DNA from: an uncultured Cetobacterium sp.
GTDB taxonomy: Bacteria; Fusobacteriota; Fusobacteriia; Fusobacteriales; Fusobacteriaceae
Reading direction: 5' to 3'
NCBI GenBank assembly: GCA_949293295.1
Contig: CASFCG010000015.1
Coordinates: 1 to 62,538, forward strand
DNA: 62,538 bases
Positions within the stretch are counted from its first letter, which is position 1. Each line of letters begins with the position of its first letter. The notes under the pieces are model-generated. The model was not told the origin of the DNA and made no database searches. It saw only the letters and a list, made by a program, of their open reading frames with translations. Below, in pieces: positions 28,975-37,722 of the stretch. Position numbers and translations under genes: made by a program.

Positions 28975-29691
28975 CTATCCATTTATAACTGTTGTTCCTA
29001 TTTGTTCTCCCATAACAACTCTCTTTATATTTCCTTCTGTTAATGAATTGAATACAACTATCGGCAGTTTATTTTCTCTACATAATGAGATTGCAGTTGC
29101 ATCCATAACTTTCAAATCTTTATTTAAAACCTCTGTATATGTAACTTCTGTATACTTTTTTGCATCAGCATATTTAACAGGGTCTTTATCATATATCCCA
29201 TCGACTTTTGTAGCTTTTATAACTACATCGGCATTTATCTCTATAGCTCTGAGTGCTGCTGCCGTGTCTGTTGTAAAATATGGATTTCCCGTTCCTGCTG
29301 CAAAAATTACAACTCTATCCTTTTCTATATGTCTTTGAGCTCTTCTTTTTATAAAAGGTTCTGCTATTTTAGGCATCTCAATCGCTGATAAAACTCTAGT
29401 TTGAACTCCCAAACTCTCAATCGCATTCTGAAGAGCCAATGAGTTTATTACCGTTGCCAACATTCCCATATGGTCTCCAGTAACTCTATCAATTCCTTGT
29501 TCTGTTCCTGACAGTCCTCTAAATATATTTCCTCCACCAATCACAATTCCAACTTGAACACCTAAATCAGCTATCTCTTTAATCTGCCTTGCATATGATG
29601 ATATAGTATCTGATGAGATTCCAAACTCTTGTTCTCCCATCAACGCTTCACCACTTAATTTTAATAAAACTCTGCTATATATTGGCTTCAT
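28975..29691 (-). CDS. pyrH: Uridylate kinase
   Basis: 238 residues of the amino-acid kinase fold; phosphorylates UMP to UDP. Signatures: [13 protein letters not shown] at the N-terminus, [13 protein letters not shown] region (about 48-58), [19 protein letters not shown] (about 130-148) and VDGIYDKDP. Complete. Lies between tsf and frr, the conserved order in many bacteria. Confidence 0.97.
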   Translation of the reverse strand: MKPIYSRVLLKLSGEALMGEQEFGISSDTISSYARQIKEIADLGVQVGIVIGGGNIFRGLSGTEQGIDRVTGDHMGMLATVINSLALQNAIESLGVQTRVLSAIEMPKIAEPFIKRRAQRHIEKDRVVIFAAGTGNPYFTTDTAAALRAIEINADVVIKATKVDGIYDKDPVKYADAKKYTEVTYTEVLNKDLKVMDATAISLCRENKLPIVVFNSLTEGNIKRVVMGEQIGTTVING

Positions 29692-29764
29692 TCTTTTTCA
29701 ATCCTTTCATAATTTGACTTAAAAAAATAGAGAGCTTGTCCGCTCCCTACGCTCTTTGTTGTCA

Positions 29765-30652
29765 TTACGCATTAAGTTGAGCGGCAACCTCTGCTGCAAA
29801 ATCCACTTCCTCTTTCTCAATTCCCTCTCCAACTTTATATCTAGCGAAAGAAACTACTTTTATATCTCCTGCATATTGTGCAACTGTCTCTTTATTTTCA
29901 GCTTTAACAAACACTTGGTCAACTAAACAGTTTTCTTCATAGAATTTGTTCATTTTTCCAATTAATATTTTTTCAATAATATTTGCTGGTTTTCCTTCAG
30001 CCTCTAATTGCTTTCTAGCAATCTCTCTCTCTCTATCCAAATCATCCGTAGTAACAACACTTCTATCTACATATTTTGGATCCATAGCTGCTACATGCAT
30101 AGCAATATCCTTTGCTTTTCCTATATTAGTTTCTGTCGGCTCTCCTGTCATTTCAACGATAACACCTAATTTTCCACCTAAGTGATTATAAGTAGTTACG
30201 AAACCGCTAGAAGTAACCTTCTCAAATCTTCTTAAAGACATGTTTTCTCCAATTTTTGCAATAAGATTAGTTATCGCCGTTTCTACTGTAACTCCGTCAA
30301 TAGTTGCTGTTTTTAAATCTTCAATTGATTTTATCTCTGGTCTCAAAGCTATCTCAACCATTTTATTTCCCAAAGCTTTAAACTCATCATTTTTAGCAAC
30401 AAAGTCTGTTTCAGAGTTAAACTCTAATACTACAGCTGTTTTATGGTCTGCAGAAACTCCATCAAAAATCAATCCTTCTGCTGCTGTTCTTCCTGATTTC
30501 TTAGCCGCCTTAGCAATTCCTTTCTCTCTTAATAAATCAATTGCTTTTTCAATATCTCCATTTGTTTCTCCCAATGCCTTTTTACAATCCATCATTCCGG
30601 CACCAGTTCTTTCTCTTAACTCTTTCACTAGTTTAGCTGATATTTCTGCCAT
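29765..30652 (-). CDS. tsf: Elongation factor Ts
   Basis: 295 residues; nucleotide exchange factor for EF-Tu. Conserved blocks: [19 protein letters not shown] (8-26), [11 protein letters not shown] (79-89) and [11 protein letters not shown] (about 185-195). Start choice: ATG at 30652 follows AGGGAGGAG at the right distance and gives the usual [13 protein letters not shown] start; the longer frame adds 13 residues through the intercistronic hairpin and is rejected. A 9-bp hairpin lies between rpsB and tsf. Confidence 0.97.
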   Translation of the reverse strand: MAEISAKLVKELRERTGAGMMDCKKALGETNGDIEKAIDLLREKGIAKAAKKSGRTAAEGLIFDGVSADHKTAVVLEFNSETDFVAKNDEFKALGNKMVEIALRPEIKSIEDLKTATIDGVTVETAITNLIAKIGENMSLRRFEKVTSSGFVTTYNHLGGKLGVIVEMTGEPTETNIGKAKDIAMHVAAMDPKYVDRSVVTTDDLDREREIARKQLEAEGKPANIIEKILIGKMNKFYEENCLVDQVFVKAENKETVAQYAGDIKVVSFARYKVGEGIEKEEVDFAAEVAAQLNA

Positions 30653-30691
30653 TTTCTCCTCCCTATCATTAAAATTTCCTGTATAGTACAA

Positions 30692-30718
30692 GGAATTGAG
30701 GGACTAGCTCTCAATTCC
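30692..30718 (-). promoter_or_regulatory. Intercistronic hairpin between rpsB and tsf
   Basis: GGAATTGAG / CTCAATTCC, a perfect 9-bp stem with a 9-nt loop on the minus-strand transcript. No T-run follows, so it is more likely an mRNA processing or attenuation element than a full terminator. Confidence 0.55.
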
Positions 30719-30736
30719 ATTCAATTCAAGTATTTA

Positions 30737-31480
30737 TTACTCAACTGCCCCTTCTTCTACTACTTCCTCTTCTGAAAGAACCGCTATATGCTCTTTTCCT
30801 TGATTCCCCTCAACTATCGCATTAGCCATAACTGAAGCAATCAATTTTACCGACCTAATAGCATCATCATTTGCTGGAATTGGATAAGTTACTAAATCCG
30901 GGTCTACATTTGTATCTATCATAGCAAATACTGGAATTCCTAATTTAGCCGCTTCTTCCACTGCAAGTGTTTCTTTTTTTACATCAACTACAAATATTGC
31001 GGCTGGAACCTCTTTCATCTCTTTTATTCCAGATAAGTTTTTAGAAAGTTTAACTAACTCTTTTCTAAAATTAGCTGCTTCTTTTTTAGTATAAGCTGTA
31101 TCTAATGTTCCATCAGCTTCCATTCTTTCTAACTCTTTCAATCTTTCCACTCTTGATTGAATCGTCTTGAAGTTTGTTAACATTCCTCCAAGCCATCTAT
31201 TATTTACATAATACATTCCTGCTCTTTCCGCTTGCTCCTTAACTGCTTCTTGAGCTTGTTTCTTAGTCCCAACAAACAGAACTTTTCCTCCATCTGCTGC
31301 GATATTTCTTAATACTTCGTACGCATCTTCAATCATTTTTAATGATTTGTGTAAATCAATAACATGAATCCCATTTCTCTCTGTAAAAATATACTTCGCC
31401 ATTTTTGGATTCCATCTTTTAGCTTGGTGCCCAAAGTGAACCCCTGCTTCAAGCAATTGTTTCATTGTAATTACTGCCAT
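30737..31480 (-). CDS. rpsB: 30S ribosomal protein S2
   Basis: 247 residues, complete. Diagnostic segments: [22 protein letters not shown] (6-27), [17 protein letters not shown] (about 91-107), [17 protein letters not shown] and [15 protein letters not shown]. First gene of the rpsB-tsf-pyrH-frr operon, preceded by a strong promoter and a structured leader that could mediate S2 feedback. Confidence 0.98.
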   Translation of the reverse strand: MAVITMKQLLEAGVHFGHQAKRWNPKMAKYIFTERNGIHVIDLHKSLKMIEDAYEVLRNIAADGGKVLFVGTKKQAQEAVKEQAERAGMYYVNNRWLGGMLTNFKTIQSRVERLKELERMEADGTLDTAYTKKEAANFRKELVKLSKNLSGIKEMKEVPAAIFVVDVKKETLAVEEAAKLGIPVFAMIDTNVDPDLVTYPIPANDDAIRSVKLIASVMANAIVEGNQGKEHIAVLSEEEVVEEGAVE

Positions 31481-31524
31481 TTTTTCCTCCTAATATCTGG
31501 TTAATTCTTCCATTGACCTCAAAA

Positions 31525-31559
31525 CTAAGTCCCTCACAGCTATGAGGCACCTGACTTAG
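31525..31559 (-). promoter_or_regulatory. Structured rpsB leader RNA (candidate S2 feedback element)
   Basis: In the minus-strand transcript: an outer stem CTAAGTC / GACTTAG (7 bp) and an inner stem CCTCA / TGAGG, with an asymmetric AGGTG bulge. It lies about 45-80 nt before the rpsB start and is followed by GAGGTCAATGGAAGAATTAACC. Position and shape fit a ribosomal-protein leader; no match to a named Rfam family was tested. Confidence 0.5.
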
Positions 31560-31588
31560 AAATAATCAATGTGCATTTTTAGCAATCT

Positions 31589-31617
31589 ATTGTATCACTT
31601 TTTTATAAAATTGTCAA
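31589..31617 (-). promoter_or_regulatory. Strong promoter of the rpsB operon
   Basis: Minus strand: consensus TTGACA (complement of 31612-31617), 17 bp, TACAAT (complement of 31589-31594). The transcript would start near 31582, giving a leader of about 100 nt. Confidence 0.85.
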
Positions 31618-32104
31618 TTCACTAAATTTTAACATAGATTGTCCATTTTTATACGTATGTGTACTTTATAAAAAATACTTTTACTTTATTATATATGAAT
31701 TTTCCCTATATTATCCTTTTGCTATTTCATTAGAGCTTTTAATATTTGGTTCTTTTATTACAATCCTTTCTCATACTTTATTTTATTCTTTTTCACTTAA
31801 TCTCTTTCGTAAGTATATCATCTTCCTCTATGACCTCTTTCTATTTTTCCACTTTACTAATGAATAACCTCTTATCCGTTCAATTTCATATTCCTTTTCT
31901 TCTGTCACTGTTTCAATTTATTTATTTTTTCCCTATCATTTATAAATTCATATCTATTTATCTACTTGAATTATTTTTGTTGAAAATCTTATTTTTTTAT
32001 ACCCAATGTATTATAAATTATTATCACAATAATTGCAATTCACTGTATTATATGATAAATTTTAGATATAAAATTACAAACTTTTTTTATGGAGGAATAA
32101 TCTT
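31618..32104. other. Divergent intergenic region, T-rich
   Basis: Lies between the rpsB promoter and the SIMPL gene. The 120-codon open frame on the plus strand here is built almost only of Phe/Leu/Ile/Ser from T-rich sequence, lacks a ribosome binding site and runs into the SIMPL start, so it is not called. A weak TTGCAA-17-TAAATT promoter (about 32034-32062) may serve the SIMPL gene. Confidence 0.5.
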
Positions 32105-32812
32105 ATGAAAAAAACTATTACAGCATCAATACTATTTTCAACAATGATTTTAAGTAAACCTGCATTAGCAGTAGAAACTTATAAAAAAGAAACAACAATA
32201 TCTGTTACAGGAAACGGCTTAGTTTCTGTTGCTCCAGAAAGGGTTAAAATAACATCCATGGTTGATATTGAGGGAGATAGCGTAAAAGAGTGTAGTACGA
32301 AAAATAAAACAATCGTTACTGAGATTTTAAAAAAATTGGAAAAAAACGGAATCTCTAAACAAGAAGTATCAGTTGAAAATTACAATGTAAATTTTAGGAC
32401 TATTATGGAAAAATCAAAAGAAAGAAAGTATTATGTATCCACTAGAATTGTAATAGATACAGAAGCGATAAAAAAGACTTCAAAAATCTTAGATATTTTA
32501 AGTGAAAATGGAATTACAAATATCTATGACTTAAATTTTTATGTCAATGATAAAAAAAAAATAGAAGAAAAAAGCTACATACTAGCTTATCAAGATGCAA
32601 AAACCAAAGCAGAAACTATTGCTAAATTAGAAGGAGCAAGATTAGTTCCAAAAGAGATACAGATGAATAATAGTTATGAGGGAGCTGTCCCACTACTTGG
32701 ATTTGCTAGAAGTACAAAAATAACCAACAATAATGATAATATTCCGCTAACAATTCCAAAATCTATAGATATTAAAACATCTGTAAATGCAGTTTTTTAT
32801 TTTGAAAAATAA
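32105..32812 (+). CDS. SIMPL-domain (DUF541) periplasmic protein
   Basis: 235 residues. Signal peptide to about residue 22 (ILSKPALAVE), then a single SIMPL domain: TISVTGNGLVSVAPERVKIT (31-50), an LKKLEKNGISKQEVSVENYNV strand-turn, and the YQDAKTKAETIAKLEGARL helix. Members (e.g. BP26) form periplasmic or outer-membrane-associated oligomers of unclear function. GGAGG lies 10 nt before the ATG. Followed after 26 bp by the pyrimidine-nucleoside phosphorylase gene on the same strand. Confidence 0.88.
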   Translation: MKKTITASILFSTMILSKPALAVETYKKETTISVTGNGLVSVAPERVKITSMVDIEGDSVKECSTKNKTIVTEILKKLEKNGISKQEVSVENYNVNFRTIMEKSKERKYYVSTRIVIDTEAIKKTSKILDILSENGITNIYDLNFYVNDKKKIEEKSYILAYQDAKTKAETIAKLEGARLVPKEIQMNNSYEGAVPLLGFARSTKITNNNDNIPLTIPKSIDIKTSVNAVFYFEK

Positions 32813-32838
32813 GATATCTTTAGGAAAGGAGAGAAATC

Positions 32839-34158
32839 ATGAGAGCTATTGATATAATCCAAAAAAAGAGAGATGGTATTGAATTAAACGAGATTGAGAT
32901 TAAAACTATTTTGAATAATTATCTAAAAAATGAAATTCCAGATTATCAGATGTCTGCATTTTTAATGGCAATATATTTCAACGGAATGAGCAGAAATGAA
33001 TTAAAATTTTTTACTCAAACAATGTTAAATAGTGGTGAACAGATTAAGTTTGAAGGGATAAAACATTTTCTGATTGATAAGCACTCTACTGGTGGAGTTG
33101 GTGATAAAACTACAGTAGCACTGGCAGGACTATTTTCTTTTTTTAATATTGGGACTGCAAAGCTCTCTGGAAAGGGTTTAGGTCATACTGGAGGAACTAT
33201 TGACAAGTTTGAAGCTATTCCAAGCTTTACTTTTCCAGAGACTCGAAAGGAATTAATTGATATGATTAACATTACAGGAACTGGAATAATGGGATATTCT
33301 GATACCATCGTTCCTCTAGACAAAAAACTTTATTCATTAAGAGATGTAACAGCTACTGTTCCTAGTATTCCACTTATTGCAAGTTCTATCATGAGTAAAA
33401 AATTAGCTGTATATGCAGACGCTATTATTCTCGATGTTAAAGTTGGTTCTGGTGCTTTCATGAAAGATTTAGAACAAGCTAAAAAACTTTCCGAAACAAT
33501 GATTGATTTAGGAAACTCGTTCAAAAGAAAAGTAGTCGCTATTTTGACAAATATGGAACAACCTTTGGGATTTGCAGTTGGAAATAGCAATGAAGTTATT
33601 GAGGCAATTGAAACACTAAAAGGAAATGGACCTAAAGATTTTACAGAGCTATTAATAAATATTGTCGCTCTCGCTCTTTGCTTGAAAGAAAAAAATAAAA
33701 ATATGGATGAGGCTAAATCTGAAGTTGAACAAGCAATATTAAAAGGAAAAGGAGTAGAACCTTTAAAAAGATTCATTAAAACTTATGGCGGAGATGAAAA
33801 GATTATTGACGATTATTCTCTTCTTCCAAAAGCAAAATTTCGTTACGAATTTAAAATAAAAAAATCCGGATGGATTTCTCAAATCAAAGCAGAAAATATT
33901 GGAAAATCAGCTATGGTTTTAGGAGCCGGAAGAGCTACAAAAGATGATATTATTGACTATTCTGTTGGAATTACCCTAACTAAAAAAGTTGGAGACTTTG
34001 TAAAAGAAGGAGAAGTAGTTGCTATAATTGAACATAATGGAAAAAATTTAGAAAGTTCACTCGATTTTTTAGAATCAGCTTATAAAATTGTTGATGAAAA
34101 AATAGAAACACCAAAAGTTATATATGAAATTTTATCCAACCTAGAGGAAAAAATATAA
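32839..34158 (+). CDS. pdp: Pyrimidine-nucleoside phosphorylase
   Basis: 439 residues. Splits uridine, thymidine or deoxyuridine into base and (deoxy)ribose-1-phosphate. Signatures of the thymidine/pyrimidine phosphorylase family: the phosphate-binding KHSTGGVGDKTT (81-92), SGKGLGHTGGTIDKFEAIP (about 112-130) and the ILDVKVGSGAFMK block. Could be DeoA in the narrow sense; the Firmicute-type Pdp is preferred on overall look. With deoC downstream it forms a nucleoside salvage route. Confidence 0.92.
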   Translation: MRAIDIIQKKRDGIELNEIEIKTILNNYLKNEIPDYQMSAFLMAIYFNGMSRNELKFFTQTMLNSGEQIKFEGIKHFLIDKHSTGGVGDKTTVALAGLFSFFNIGTAKLSGKGLGHTGGTIDKFEAIPSFTFPETRKELIDMINITGTGIMGYSDTIVPLDKKLYSLRDVTATVPSIPLIASSIMSKKLAVYADAIILDVKVGSGAFMKDLEQAKKLSETMIDLGNSFKRKVVAILTNMEQPLGFAVGNSNEVIEAIETLKGNGPKDFTELLINIVALALCLKEKNKNMDEAKSEVEQAILKGKGVEPLKRFIKTYGGDEKIIDDYSLLPKAKFRYEFKIKKSGWISQIKAENIGKSAMVLGAGRATKDDIIDYSVGITLTKKVGDFVKEGEVVAIIEHNGKNLESSLDFLESAYKIVDEKIETPKVIYEILSNLEEKI

Positions 34159-34469
34159 AAAATAATGCTAATATCAGGCATTCCTTTAGTAGGCTATACA
34201 AACACAAATAATAAATTGGCATTAGATAGTTATACTAGATGATAATTTTTACTTCATAAGAGGAATAGATAGAGATAGAAGCCTATTTACTAACATAAAA
34301 TACAAAGGGATAGTGTATAGCAATAAACTAAAAGAAACAAAATCTTTCGCAGGAATACAGATAATGTTAGAAAATATGGATGAACTATGGAAGTATGAAG
34401 ATGATTTCGATACTAAGAAACATTTATGGTAAAAATTATTAATAAATAATTAAAAAATTAGGAGGATTT
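34159..34469. other. Intergenic region between pdp and deoC holding a gene relic
   Basis: No intact gene. Codons in two successive frames (about 34168-34240 and 34238-34432) read like one disrupted protein; see the pseudogene entry. No promoter for deoC was identified. Confidence 0.5.
34238..34432 (+). pseudogene. Orphan C-terminal gene fragment (frameshifted relic)
   Basis: A 64-codon open stretch with no start codon or ribosome binding site, beginning DDNFYFIRGIDRDRSLF and ending KYEDDFDTKKHLW then TAA. Just upstream, in a different frame, ISGIPLVGYTNTNNKLA runs into TGA at the junction, as expected for a single frameshift. The composition looks protein-like rather than random AT sequence. 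Family not recognised. Confidence 0.45.
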
Positions 34470-35135
34470 ATGAAAATAAATAAATATATTGACCACACAC
34501 TATTAAAGGCAACTACGGAACCAAATGATATTATTAAGCTTTGTGAAGAGGCTAAGCAACATCATTTCTTCTCAGTTTGTGTTAATGGATGTTATGTAAA
34601 ATTAGCTAAAGAACAATTAAAAGATACAGATATAAAGGTCTGTGCAGTTATTGGATTCCCGTTAGGTGCAATGTCTACAGAAGCTAAAATATTTGAAGCT
34701 AAAAATTGTATTGAAAATGGAGCTAATGAAATTGATATGGTTATCAATATTGGAATGTTAAAAGCTAAGGAACATGAATATGTTCAAAATGAGATTGCTG
34801 AAATAAAAAAAGCTATTGGAGATAAAATTTTAAAAGTTATTATTGAAAATTGTTATCTGACAGATGAAGAAAAAAGAGTTGCTACACAACTTTCTCTTGA
34901 AGCAAATGCAGATTTTGTAAAAACTTCAACAGGTTTTGGAACTGGTGGTGCTACATTTGAGGATATAGAATTAATGAAAAAGGTTGTTGAAAATAAAGCT
35001 CAACTCAAAGCAGCGGGAGGGGTTCGTGATTTAAATACTGCTAGAAAATTTATTGAATTAGGAGTTACTCGACTTGGTACAAGTTCAGGTGTCGAACTGG
35101 TTACAACTGGAACAGCAGATATCAATAAATATTAA
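34470..35135 (+). CDS. deoC: Deoxyribose-phosphate aldolase
   Basis: 221 residues, TIM barrel; cleaves 2-deoxyribose-5-phosphate to glyceraldehyde-3-phosphate and acetaldehyde. The Schiff-base lysine is Lys151 in ADFVKTSTGFGTGGAT. YIDHTLLKATT (6-16), VIGFPLGAM (about 60-68) and EIDMVINIG are the other family marks. AGGAGG precedes the ATG. Works downstream of the pyrimidine-nucleoside phosphorylase (a phosphopentomutase must be elsewhere). The Fe-ADH at 26376 could in principle reduce the acetaldehyde (inference). Confidence 0.96.
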   Translation: MKINKYIDHTLLKATTEPNDIIKLCEEAKQHHFFSVCVNGCYVKLAKEQLKDTDIKVCAVIGFPLGAMSTEAKIFEAKNCIENGANEIDMVINIGMLKAKEHEYVQNEIAEIKKAIGDKILKVIIENCYLTDEEKRVATQLSLEANADFVKTSTGFGTGGATFEDIELMKKVVENKAQLKAAGGVRDLNTARKFIELGVTRLGTSSGVELVTTGTADINKY

Positions 35136-35151
35136 TACCGGAGGAGTTTTG

Positions 35152-35628
35152 ATGACAAATAATGATGTCTTAAGAAGAGTCAGATACGCTCTAAGATTAA
35201 ACGACTTTACGATGATTAAAATTTTTAAACTAGGAGGCGTAACTCTCACAAATTCTGATATATCAGCTTTTTTAGCAAAAGAAGAGGATGAAAATATTGA
35301 ACAAAAAAGATGTAATAATCATTTATTAAATAGTTTTTTAAATGGATTGATAATCTACAAGAGAGGAAAACAAGAAAATAGTTCTGAGTTAAAAGAAAAA
35401 GTTGAAAATAAAACATTAAATAATCTTATTCTAAAAAAACTTAAAATAGCACTTCAATTTAGAAGTGAAGATATGCAAGAAGCCTTTAAAATAGGAGGAA
35501 TTGATATTTCAAACTCTGAACTATCTGCAATTTTTAGAAGGGAAGAACATAAAAATCACAGGGTTGCTGGAGATAAATATGTCCGTGTTTTTCTGAAAGG
35601 AATTACAAAGCTATTTAGGGAGAGATAA
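35152..35628 (+). CDS. yehS: YehS-like DUF1456 protein
   Basis: 158 residues with two repeats of the DUF1456 domain: MTNNDVLRRVRYALRLND plus VTLTNSDISAFLAKEED (1-45), then LKKLKIALQFRSEDMQEAFKIGG plus SNSELSAIFRREEH (about 98-140). Function unknown; the E. coli homologue is YehS. Start choice: ATG at 35152, 5-8 nt after GGAGGAG; the longer frame overlaps deoC and is rejected. Ends just before a bidirectional terminator. Confidence 0.88.
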   Translation: MTNNDVLRRVRYALRLNDFTMIKIFKLGGVTLTNSDISAFLAKEEDENIEQKRCNNHLLNSFLNGLIIYKRGKQENSSELKEKVENKTLNNLILKKLKIALQFRSEDMQEAFKIGGIDISNSELSAIFRREEHKNHRVAGDKYVRVFLKGITKLFRER

Positions 35629-35654
35629 CAACTATTTTTCTCTGATGAAAAAAT

Positions 35655-35686
35655 CGAGATAAAACAACGCTAGTTGATTTATCTCG
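35655..35686. terminator. Bidirectional terminator (yehS / 80-residue gene)
   Basis: CGAGATAAA-A-CAAC-GCTA-GTTG-A-TTTATCTCG, a 13-bp interrupted stem with A's before and T's after. It lies between convergent genes and can serve both. Confidence 0.8.
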
Positions 35687-35709
35687 GTCTTTTACATAAA
35701 TAAATTATA

Positions 35710-35952
35710 TTATAACTCATTCCTTTGAATCATTGCCAATGCATATTGATGTGCATCTACTGTCGCAGTAGCATATGTAAACTTTGTTTCTCCCTCATAA
35801 AATGAATTTAATAATATCTGCTGTTGCTCCTCTATATTTACTTTTAATCTTTCAATTGTTAACTCTCCTTTTTTATACTCATCAATTAAAGAGCTATACA
35901 CTGAATCAAATGTTGAGTCATATATCTCTCTTTCAATATCTTCAAAAAACAT
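35710..35952 (-). CDS. Small conserved-looking protein, unknown function
   Basis: 80 residues, acidic and mostly helical (FFEDIEREIYDSTFDSVYSS, then LTIERLKVNIEEQQQILLNSF). No signal peptide or membrane segment. A GGGGATGAA site precedes the ATG. It follows the STAS-like gene by 24 bp and is probably the last gene of the run starting at 37235. Family not recognised. Confidence 0.6.
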   Translation of the reverse strand: MFFEDIEREIYDSTFDSVYSSLIDEYKKGELTIERLKVNIEEQQQILLNSFYEGETKFTYATATVDAHQYALAMIQRNEL

Positions 35953-35976
35953 TCTAGTTCATCCCCTTTTAATTTC

Positions 35977-36309
35977 TCATACATATGAAAGTCTGTATTT
36001 CTGATTAAAACTTGCATAACGCCTTTTTAAATCTCCATAATTATCTTTTAAGTATTTTAACTGATTAAAAAACAACGATGGCGGATTTATTATTGTAATC
36101 TTACTTCTCAATGCTTTTCCATAAGTTTTCCACAAAGAAGTAAATAAAACATATAGAAAAAGTTGACTAATACCTTTTATCTCAGAAAAATCTAAAATTA
36201 TATTTTTCTCAATCTTAAAAAGCTCTTTTAATCTGCAACAAAATTTTTCCGCTTTTTCTGGGTCTACCAAAACTTTTGTATTGAAATATTTTTTTAATCT
36301 AATTTTCAT
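35977..36309 (-). CDS. STAS-like domain protein (DUF4325 type)
   Basis: 110 residues. The pattern NIILDFSEIKGISQLFLYVLFTSLWKTYG (about 36-64), followed by SKITIINPPS, matches the STAS-like DUF4325 fold: a buried strand with an Asp-Phe, then a Ser and a helix in the place of the phosphorylatable loop. Such proteins are thought to act in signalling by binding partners. The typing is by eye. Lies between the MORN-type gene and the 80-residue gene on the same strand. Confidence 0.55.
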   Translation of the reverse strand: MKIRLKKYFNTKVLVDPEKAEKFCCRLKELFKIEKNIILDFSEIKGISQLFLYVLFTSLWKTYGKALRSKITIINPPSLFFNQLKYLKDNYGDLKRRYASFNQKYRLSYV

Positions 36310-36354
36310 TGAAAATCACTCCCAATCATATTTTTATAAAATGATAAGTAAGAG

Positions 36355-36816
36355 TTACTTCTTATATGTTACTTTTCCAGTCAGCTTTCCATTTTCATCA
36401 TAATAGGACCAAATCCCTACGTTTTCTCCATTTCGAAGCTGTCCTATAATATGAGGCTTTCCATTATCATGAAAAAGCTTAAAAGTACCATGATTTTTGC
36501 CAGCTAAATAGCAAGTCTCAAAAATTTTGATTCCTTTATCATTATATAAGACATACTTTCCATTCAATTCCCCTTTTTTCCAGTTCTCTATCGCTTTCAA
36601 CTGACCATTTGGATAAAAAGAAAGCCACTTGCCTTCAGCAACCCCATTCACATAAAACTCTCTATCACGTTTATACACAACCATTCCAGTGTATACACTA
36701 TCTTTGACGTAAATCTTACCATTTTTGTTTGATATTTTACTATAATCTACAACATCCATTTTAGTAAAAACCAATTGAGAAAAAATAATAAAAAACAAAG
36801 CACTAACTTTTAGCAT
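36355..36816 (-). CDS. YwqK-like MORN-variant repeat protein
   Basis: 153 residues with a signal peptide (about 1-18), then five or so about 22-residue repeats of the form W..y..nG.lk....kkGe.nG (YPNGQLKAIENWKKGELNGK, YNDKGIKIFETCYLAGKNHG, FHDNGKPHIIGQLRNGENVG, YDENGKLTGKVTY). The family is often labelled YwqK-type antitoxin, but no toxin gene is adjacent and the protein appears exported, so a surface or periplasmic structural role is at least as likely. Starts 7 nt inside the RseC-like gene, so translation is coupled. Confidence 0.8.
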   Translation of the reverse strand: MLKVSALFFIIFSQLVFTKMDVVDYSKISNKNGKIYVKDSVYTGMVVYKRDREFYVNGVAEGKWLSFYPNGQLKAIENWKKGELNGKYVLYNDKGIKIFETCYLAGKNHGTFKLFHDNGKPHIIGQLRNGENVGIWSYYDENGKLTGKVTYKK

Positions 36817-37235
36817 ACATCCCCTCTTTTTTCAATAGAAACTATATTAATATCACTATAAACTCTTTTTCTGCCTACAATTTTATCATAAAAATATAGA
36901 AAAATAAATGAAAAAATTAATCCAATGAAAGAAAAAAAGATAGCAATTTTATCGGAAAGAAAAAATTTCATTCCTAAAAAATAGCTTAAAATCATTAGAA
37001 TTAAGGGAAAAATATAGAACAAAAAACTCGTAGTCAATGCCAATTTAGAATCTATTTCAAATACTAGTTTATCCCCTATGTTTATCAACCGATTATCCTT
37101 ATTATAAATAATATATTCATTTACTATTTTAGATTTTTCATCACATTTAGAACAGTGAGAACAAGCACTCTCCTTATAAACAGCCACTACTATCTCTCTG
37201 TCATTTATTTTTTTTACTATTCCAGTACTTCTCAT
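36810..37235 (-). CDS. RseC/SoxR-reducing-family membrane protein
   Basis: 141 residues. The N-terminal part has the cysteine cluster SACSHCSKC (24-32), like RseC (C-x2-C-x2-C-type). Two adjacent membrane helices follow (about 70-88 and 94-112), then a short cytoplasmic tail. In other bacteria RseC/RsxC-linked proteins help reduce SoxR or act near electron-transfer complexes; no Rnf/Rsx genes are in this window. First gene of the four-gene run ending at 35710. Confidence 0.85.
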   Translation of the reverse strand: MRSTGIVKKINDREIVVAVYKESACSHCSKCDEKSKIVNEYIIYNKDNRLINIGDKLVFEIDSKLALTTSFLFYIFPLILMILSYFLGMKFFLSDKIAIFFSFIGLIFSFIFLYFYDKIVGRKRVYSDINIVSIEKRGDVC

Positions 37236-37276
37236 CTAAAATCACATCCAATTTTTATAAAAAATCTAAAGAAAAA

Positions 37277-37298
37277 ATACCCCTAATCACAGGAGTAT
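37277..37298 (-). terminator. Terminator of the 69-residue Cys-containing protein gene
   Basis: ATACCCCT / AGGAGTAT stem (one G-U pair, 6-nt loop). TTTTTTC follows on the minus strand just past the stop at 37300. Confidence 0.7.
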
Positions 37299-37299
37299 T

Positions 37300-37509
37300 T
37301 TATAATTTATCGTGAAGAGTTCCTCCAGCTGTACATTTACAACCCATCCCAACTTCAACAGTATTACATTGGTCAATATATTCTAAATCCCAACCATCCT
37401 CTTCTTCAGAATAACCTACCTGTCCAATAAATTTTAATGTTAAGCCTTTTGCTTTTAATGTTTCCTCTGTTTCACCTATTTTTTTTAAATATTCCTCTTT
37501 TGTTAACAT
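37300..37509 (-). CDS. Small protein with Cys-rich C-terminus, unknown function
   Basis: 69 residues. A charged helical N-terminal half (LTKEEYLKKIGETEETLKAKG) is followed by an acidic stretch and a C-terminal tail with three cysteines (DQCNTVEVGMGCKCTAGGTL). Start choice: ATG at 37509, 9 nt after GAGG; the TTG two codons earlier is too close. Leader-like half plus Cys/Thr/Gly tail invites comparison with modified peptides, but no modification enzyme is adjacent; a small metal-binding protein is equally possible. Confidence 0.6.
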   Translation of the reverse strand: MLTKEEYLKKIGETEETLKAKGLTLKFIGQVGYSEEEDGWDLEYIDQCNTVEVGMGCKCTAGGTLHDKL

Positions 37510-37722
37510 GGTCAATCACCTCAAATCAAATTTTACTTACACTTTATAATACACTTATTTTGTATAGTTGTCAATATGATAAAATCTCTTTTTGATTTAA
37601 CCAGAGTACCATTATTTGTATATTTGAAAAAACAACTTTTAAATGAGCAGCTACTATTCCATTCTATAATATTTTTTCTGAAAAAAGAATATTTTTTAAT
37701 TTTTCATGATATAATTTTTACG

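Noticed and set aside
30240-30686. 148-codon open frame opposite tsf
   Set aside because: Antisense shadow of tsf; composition mirrors the tsf codons.
31746-32108. 120-codon open frame upstream of the SIMPL gene
   Set aside because: Highly T-rich hydrophobic reading that overlaps the true SIMPL start, with no ribosome binding site.
36355-36816. Toxin-antitoxin call for the YwqK-like protein
   Set aside because: The protein has a signal peptide and no adjacent toxin candidate; only the repeat family name suggests an antitoxin.
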